Shown one piece after another: positions 7,370-10,487 of a stretch of 10,487 bases of DNA (position 1 is the first letter of the stretch; each line of letters opens with the position of its first letter). Origin of the DNA: Planctomycetota bacterium (GTDB taxonomy: Bacteria > Planctomycetota > PLA2 > JAEUHO01); the NCBI GenBank assembly GCA_029213105.1, contig JARGNS010000044.1, positions 2,920-13,406 of the forward strand, written 5' to 3'. Both the position numbers and the translations under genes were made by a program. A model generated the notes under the pieces. The model was not told where the DNA came from. It was given only the letters and a program-made list of their open reading frames with translations, and did no database searches.

Positions 7370-8692
7370 GTGCCGCGCCTGCCTGCCCTCCCCCGTCGCC
7401 TCCTGCGTGAGCCTCGCCACGTCGTCGCGGCGCTGCGCCTGCTGATCTTCGCGGCCCTGGCGGTCCTCGGCTGGAGCCGCCCGCCGGTCGCGCCCTGGCT
7501 CTACTGGTCCGTGACCGTCGTCTACGGCCTCACCGTGGCCGGGTACCTCGTGGCCCACAACAGCGACTTCCGCGTGCGGCGCGTGCGGGCCGTCATCTTC
7601 CTGTTCGATGCAGCCGTCGTCAGCGCGCTGATCGTCATGCGCGGCCAGGATGTGCAGCCGCTCGTCATGAGCTACTTCCTCGTCGTGCTGCTCGCGGCCC
7701 TGCTCGCGGGCGTGGGGCGTCCGCTCTGGAACGGCGTGATCGGTACGGCGTTCTACGCCATGGTGATGGGCTGGGGGCGACCGCCCGCCGAGCTGCTCGA
7801 GTTCTCCCTGCTCGGTCCTGCCTTCTTCTTCTTCGTGATCGCCACGTTCATGGGGCATGTTGCGTCCGACGCGCGGGTGCGTGCCCGCGAGCGTCGCTTC
7901 GCCGGAACGATGTCGGACGCGCTGCGTCGCAGTACCGCGCGTCTGCGCATGGCGCGCGATGGTCACCAGGCCGAGGAGCGCCTGCGCACCCTCGAAGTGC
8001 TGTGCGCGGGGATCGCGCACGAGCTGCGGCGCCCCATTGCCGCACTCGAGGAGTGCACGCGCGACGGAAGCGCGCTGCTCGCCGAAGGCCCCAGCGCGGG
8101 CTCGTCGACGCGCGAGGAACTCGACGCGGTCTTCGCCGACCTGCGCCATGAGACCGGCCGTCTCGGGCAGATCGTCTCGGCCCTCGGTCGCCTCGGCCGT
8201 GGCGGCAGCGCCCAGCAGGCCCTGGTGCCCGCATCGGAGCTGGTGGGGGGGCTTGCACGTCTGTTCGACAGCGGCTTCGACGGCGACGTACGCCTCGTGA
8301 CCAAGGTCGAGACCACTCGCTGCGTACGCGGCGATCCCGCACGGCTCGTGCACGCCGCGGCGATCCTCGTCGGCAACGCGCGCGATGCGCTGCTTGCCTC
8401 GGGTGGCGGCACGGTCCGCGTGCATGCCTACGACGAGGGCGAGCATGGGCTGCTTCTCGAGGTGCGCGATGATGGCCCGGGCGTCACCGCCGAGGTGCGC
8501 GAGCGCATGTTCGATCCCTTCTACACCACCAAGGGGCCCGGCCAGGGCACGGGGCTCGGCCTCTACGTCGCGCGCGAGATCGCGTGCGCCTCGGGGGGAG
8601 AACTGACCTGCGCCGCCACGCGCGGACGTGGGGCGTGCTTCGAGCTCCGCCTCCCTGCGGCGGCGGTCGCGGAGGCCTCGCAGGCAGCGTGA
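7370..8692 (+). CDS. Membrane sensor histidine kinase
   Basis: This is a 440-residue two-component sensor kinase that would autophosphorylate on histidine and pass phosphate to a response regulator, which is not encoded in this window. Six hydrophobic helices are visible (about 20-35, 42-62, 74-90, 97-116, 121-134 and 145-164) with short loops, so there is no large external sensor domain; sensing may occur within the membrane. A charged helix (about 168-208) leads to the H-box LCAGIAHELRRPI with His217. The ATPase part shows the N-box VGNARDAL (Asn336), G1 DDGPGV (367-372), F-box FDPFYTTK (381-388) and G2 GQGTGLGL (391-398). The FYTTK/GTGLGL style resembles NtrB-like kinases. No PAS or HAMP domain is seen. 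The GTG start is supported by AAAGGGGAG 6 bases upstream. It lies 36 bases after the transglutaminase gene and 49 bases before the ATPase gene. Confidence 0.93.
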   Translation: MPRLPALPRRLLREPRHVVAALRLLIFAALAVLGWSRPPVAPWLYWSVTVVYGLTVAGYLVAHNSDFRVRRVRAVIFLFDAAVVSALIVMRGQDVQPLVMSYFLVVLLAALLAGVGRPLWNGVIGTAFYAMVMGWGRPPAELLEFSLLGPAFFFFVIATFMGHVASDARVRARERRFAGTMSDALRRSTARLRMARDGHQAEERLRTLEVLCAGIAHELRRPIAALEECTRDGSALLAEGPSAGSSTREELDAVFADLRHETGRLGQIVSALGRLGRGGSAQQALVPASELVGGLARLFDSGFDGDVRLVTKVETTRCVRGDPARLVHAAAILVGNARDALLASGGGTVRVHAYDEGEHGLLLEVRDDGPGVTAEVRERMFDPFYTTKGPGQGTGLGLYVAREIACASGGELTCAATRGRGACFELRLPAAAVAEASQAA

Positions 8693-8741
8693 CGCGGCGG
8701 CGCGAGAAGGGTGTCCCCCCCGATTGCGACGATGCGCAGCG

Positions 8742-9608
8742 ATGCTCCACCTCGCGGACCTTCTCACTTCCATCCCGCTCCCCGAGATCGTGGAGGATGC
8801 TGCCGCGCCGCCTGTGCCCGCCGCAGCCCGCTCCGATCAGCTCCGGGCCGACCTCGCGTCGTGCTGCGGCGAGGATGCGAGCCTCGTGCACGACCTGGGG
8901 GGCGACCTGCCCGCAGGCCACATGCACGTCTGGGGTGGCCCGTCCGGCGCCGGCAAGACGGCCTTCCTGCGGTGCTTGCTGCAGAGTGCGGCCGCGCGCG
9001 GCCGGCGCGTCGTGTACGCCACGTACGAGCTGGCGCCCGAGCGGCTGGCCCTGCGCCTGCTCGCCCGCACCGCGGGCGTCGATGTGGCGGCCCTGCCCGA
9101 TCCCGGCGGTGAGCCCGCGAGCTGCACGCTCGACGTCGAGACCCTTGCCCGTGTGCACGCCGCGCGCGACCGTCTCGCCGCGCTGCCCTTCGACATCCTC
9201 CCCGCGCGAGGCTTCAGCGCCCGCTCGCTGAGCGACCGCCTGGTCCGCATGCCGTTCCGCGCCGAGATCCTGGCCGTCGACTACCTGCAGGCGGTCGTGC
9301 GGGGCGCCGACGAGCCGATGGGCGATGCCCTGCGCGAGCTTTCGTCCATGGCCGACCACCTGCATGTGGCGGTGGTGTGCGCCGTGCGCGCGGCCGACAC
9401 GGCCGGCGGGGGGCTGGAACATCCCGAGCTCGACGAGCTCGGAAGCACGGGCCGGGTCGATCGCGTCGGCTGGATCACGCCCTCGCCCGAGCAGCGCCCC
9501 GAGACGCAAGGCGCCCTCAGCGCCCAGGTGCTGCGCAATCGCCACGGCTCGTCGTCCACGGTGCCGCTGCATCTCGACGAAGCCACCGGCTCGTTCGAGC
9601 GCGCGTAG
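8742..9608 (+). CDS. Stand-alone DnaB C-terminal-type (RecA-fold) P-loop ATPase
   Basis: The 288-residue protein matches the C-terminal motor domain of replicative helicase DnaB along its length, but lacks the N-terminal primase-interaction domain. Seen in order: Walker A GPSGAGKT (66-73); the DnaB-like block YELAPERLALRLLARTAGVD with the probable catalytic Glu96; Walker B AEILAVDYLQ (174-183), where VDYLQ is a DnaB hallmark; a helix and strand ELSSMADHLHVAVVC that match the DnaB sensor strand; and VLRNRHGSSS (263-272), which aligns with the DnaB arginine-finger loop KQRNG. About 55 residues before Walker A match nothing I know. Without the N-domain it is unlikely to be the main replicative helicase; an ATPase or loader role with another partner is possible. 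The start is uncertain: ATG 8742 lacks a clear ribosome-binding site, and an in-frame TTG at 8724 sits 12 bases after GAGAAGGG. Its 3' end converges on the SagB-type gene. Confidence 0.82.
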   Translation: MLHLADLLTSIPLPEIVEDAAAPPVPAAARSDQLRADLASCCGEDASLVHDLGGDLPAGHMHVWGGPSGAGKTAFLRCLLQSAAARGRRVVYATYELAPERLALRLLARTAGVDVAALPDPGGEPASCTLDVETLARVHAARDRLAALPFDILPARGFSARSLSDRLVRMPFRAEILAVDYLQAVVRGADEPMGDALRELSSMADHLHVAVVCAVRAADTAGGGLEHPELDELGSTGRVDRVGWITPSPEQRPETQGALSAQVLRNRHGSSSTVPLHLDEATGSFERA

Positions 9609-10487
9609 CCGCTCGCTTCGAGATCGGCCTGGCGGGAGGCCGGCTCGGGGGGAGACGGCCGAGGCGGGGACGCCGAGGGTCGTGACGTAGACGACCGCGT
9701 GCTGCGGCGGCAACGCCAGCAGCTCGAGCAGGTGCTCGTCGAAGAAGCCCCCGATGCCACTGGCGCCGAGCCCCATGCGCGGGGCCGCCAGGTTGAGGAG
9801 TTGTCCGACCAGACCCGCGTCGAGATGGACCGTGCGGTAGACGCGCTCCCCATACGCCGCCACGGCGGTGGGCAGGTCGACGGTGTGGATCACGGCGAAG
9901 GCGCAGTCCCGCCCGAGTTCCTGCCACAGGCAGCAGCGATGCAGCGCGTCACGCGGGTTGCCGTGGCGGGTGGCCGTGAGCGTGTGCGTTCGCGGGTCGT
10001 AGCGATGGACGCCGTCGTGCAGGCCCTGCACGCCCGCCGACACGATCCAGGTGGCAAGCACGTCGGTGGTCAGGCGTGCGTGCGTGTCGTGGCGGGCGTA
10101 GGCCGCGGCGAGGATGTGTCCGACGTCATCGAGGGCGACAGGCGCGGGCGTGAAGACGCGGGTGGAGCGCCGTTGCCGGATCCCCTGGCGTGCCGCGCGG
10201 GGGTCCGGCTCGGGCAAGGGACCGGCGAGCTCGATCGCGTTGGCGCCGGGCGTCGCGGCCACGGCGGCGGGCGTGGCCGGCGTCGCGGCGTCCATGCGCC
10301 CGGCCGCATGCACCGTGGCGATCCAGCTCCCCGGCGCCGGCTCGGCAGCCTCCCGCGCAATCGGCGAGCGCAGCGGCGTGACGGGGGGGAGGGCCCACGC
10401 CGCGGTCGCGTCGAGGATGGCGCCCAGGAGCAGGACGCCCTCCTTCGCCGGATCCACCAGCAGCAGGCTCTCGCGACGCTCATCACG
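9609..10487 (-). CDS. Tandem SagB/ThcOx-type nitroreductase-fold dehydrogenase, partial; 3' end unresolved
   Basis: The gene enters from the right edge with no start visible; the frame is open from base 10487. The first residues (LLLVDPAKEGVLLLGAI) resemble the end of a first SagB/McbC-type domain. An Ala/Pro-rich linker follows, then a full second domain from QRRSTRVF (near 10172) through GVHRYDP, the glutamine/leucine-rich CCLWQELGRDCAF, YGERVYRTVHLDAG, MGLGASGIGGFFDE and VVYVTTLGVPA (ending near 9663). Such FMN proteins oxidise azoline rings in ribosomal peptide natural products or act as other flavin reductases; the substrate here is unknown, and no precursor peptide or cyclase is visible. 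No stop codon occurs near the domain end. The frame runs on to a TGA at 8484, antisense to the whole ATPase gene. The left boundary given is therefore where the convergent gene ends, not a stop codon. The family is clear; the gene may be frameshifted, have lost its stop, or truly overlap its neighbour. Confidence 0.75.
9625..9642 (+). terminator. GC-rich hairpin just after the ATPase stop, possible terminator
   Basis: A perfect 6-bp inverted repeat, CGGCCT and AGGCCG with a 6-base loop, starts 17 bases after the ATPase stop codon. There is no T-tract after it, so it would not be a classical Rho-independent terminator. It also lies within the undefined tail of the opposing SagB-type frame. The position between convergent genes is the main argument. 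Confidence 0.3.

Noticed and set aside
8628..8741. Earlier ATG at 8628 for the ATPase gene
   Set aside because: The added residues are Arg/Ser-rich, overlap the kinase coding region and match nothing in the DnaB family. ATG 8742 or TTG 8724 is more plausible.
5243..8773. A 1176-codon open frame on the minus strand, the longest in the window
   Set aside because: It lies exactly in codon register opposite the transglutaminase and kinase genes. It is rich in Arg, His, Ala and Gly with no recognisable domain, and it covers two genes with clear catalytic motifs. GC-rich codon use explains its openness.
10050..10130. Lack of the PSAG-type motif in the second SagB-like domain, first read as a sign of decay
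   Set aside because: In two-domain members of this family, as I recall them, the second domain normally lacks that motif and has a shorter segment before the GxYRYD-like part, so it is not evidence of a broken gene.

Overview
The window is about 70% G+C, with strong G/C preference at third codon positions and very little non-coding sequence. It comes from a high-GC bacterium. The HEAT-plus-vWA secreted protein with a Trp-Trp segment, the fused NuoE-NuoF polypeptide and the stand-alone DnaB-C-type ATPase together suggest a Planctomycetota-like or possibly Myxococcota-like chromosome. That placement is an inference from gene style, not a phylogenetic result. I see no rRNA, tRNA, CRISPR array, insertion sequence or phage gene.

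Layout. At the left edge the 3' part of queF (queuosine biosynthesis, + strand) ends at 327 and overlaps tail-to-tail with moeA. Four tightly spaced minus-strand genes follow, read right to left: a small probable lipoprotein (5202-4531), a secreted or lipid-anchored HEAT/vWA protein (4488-3208), a fused NuoE-NuoF NADH-dehydrogenase (diaphorase) subunit (3192-1564) and moeA, molybdenum insertion (1541-306). The gaps are 42, 15 and 22 bases, so they probably form one operon. A 79-bp divergent gap (5203-5281) separates it from a plus-strand set: an exported transglutaminase-like protein (5282-7333), a six-helix membrane histidine kinase (7370-8692) and a stand-alone DnaB-C-type RecA-fold ATPase (8742-9608). 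At the right edge a minus-strand tandem SagB/ThcOx-type nitroreductase-fold gene enters from outside the window and converges on the ATPase gene.

How they may work together. MoeA makes the molybdenum cofactor and NuoEF carries the FMN, NAD-binding and Fe-S parts of an NADH-linked redox enzyme. The pair fits a molybdenum-dependent NAD-linked enzyme such as formate dehydrogenase, whose catalytic subunit is not in this window. The plus-strand set combines an envelope protein, a membrane sensor kinase without a visible response regulator, and a cytosolic P-loop ATPase. No known system with this composition is recognised.

The main oddity is at the right end. The SagB-type gene has no stop codon where its domain ends. 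Its frame stays open, in codon register on the opposite strand, through the whole ATPase gene to 8484. In-register antisense frames are open under nearly every gene here, so the extension is most likely an artefact of GC-rich codon use. The true 3' end of that gene remains unresolved.
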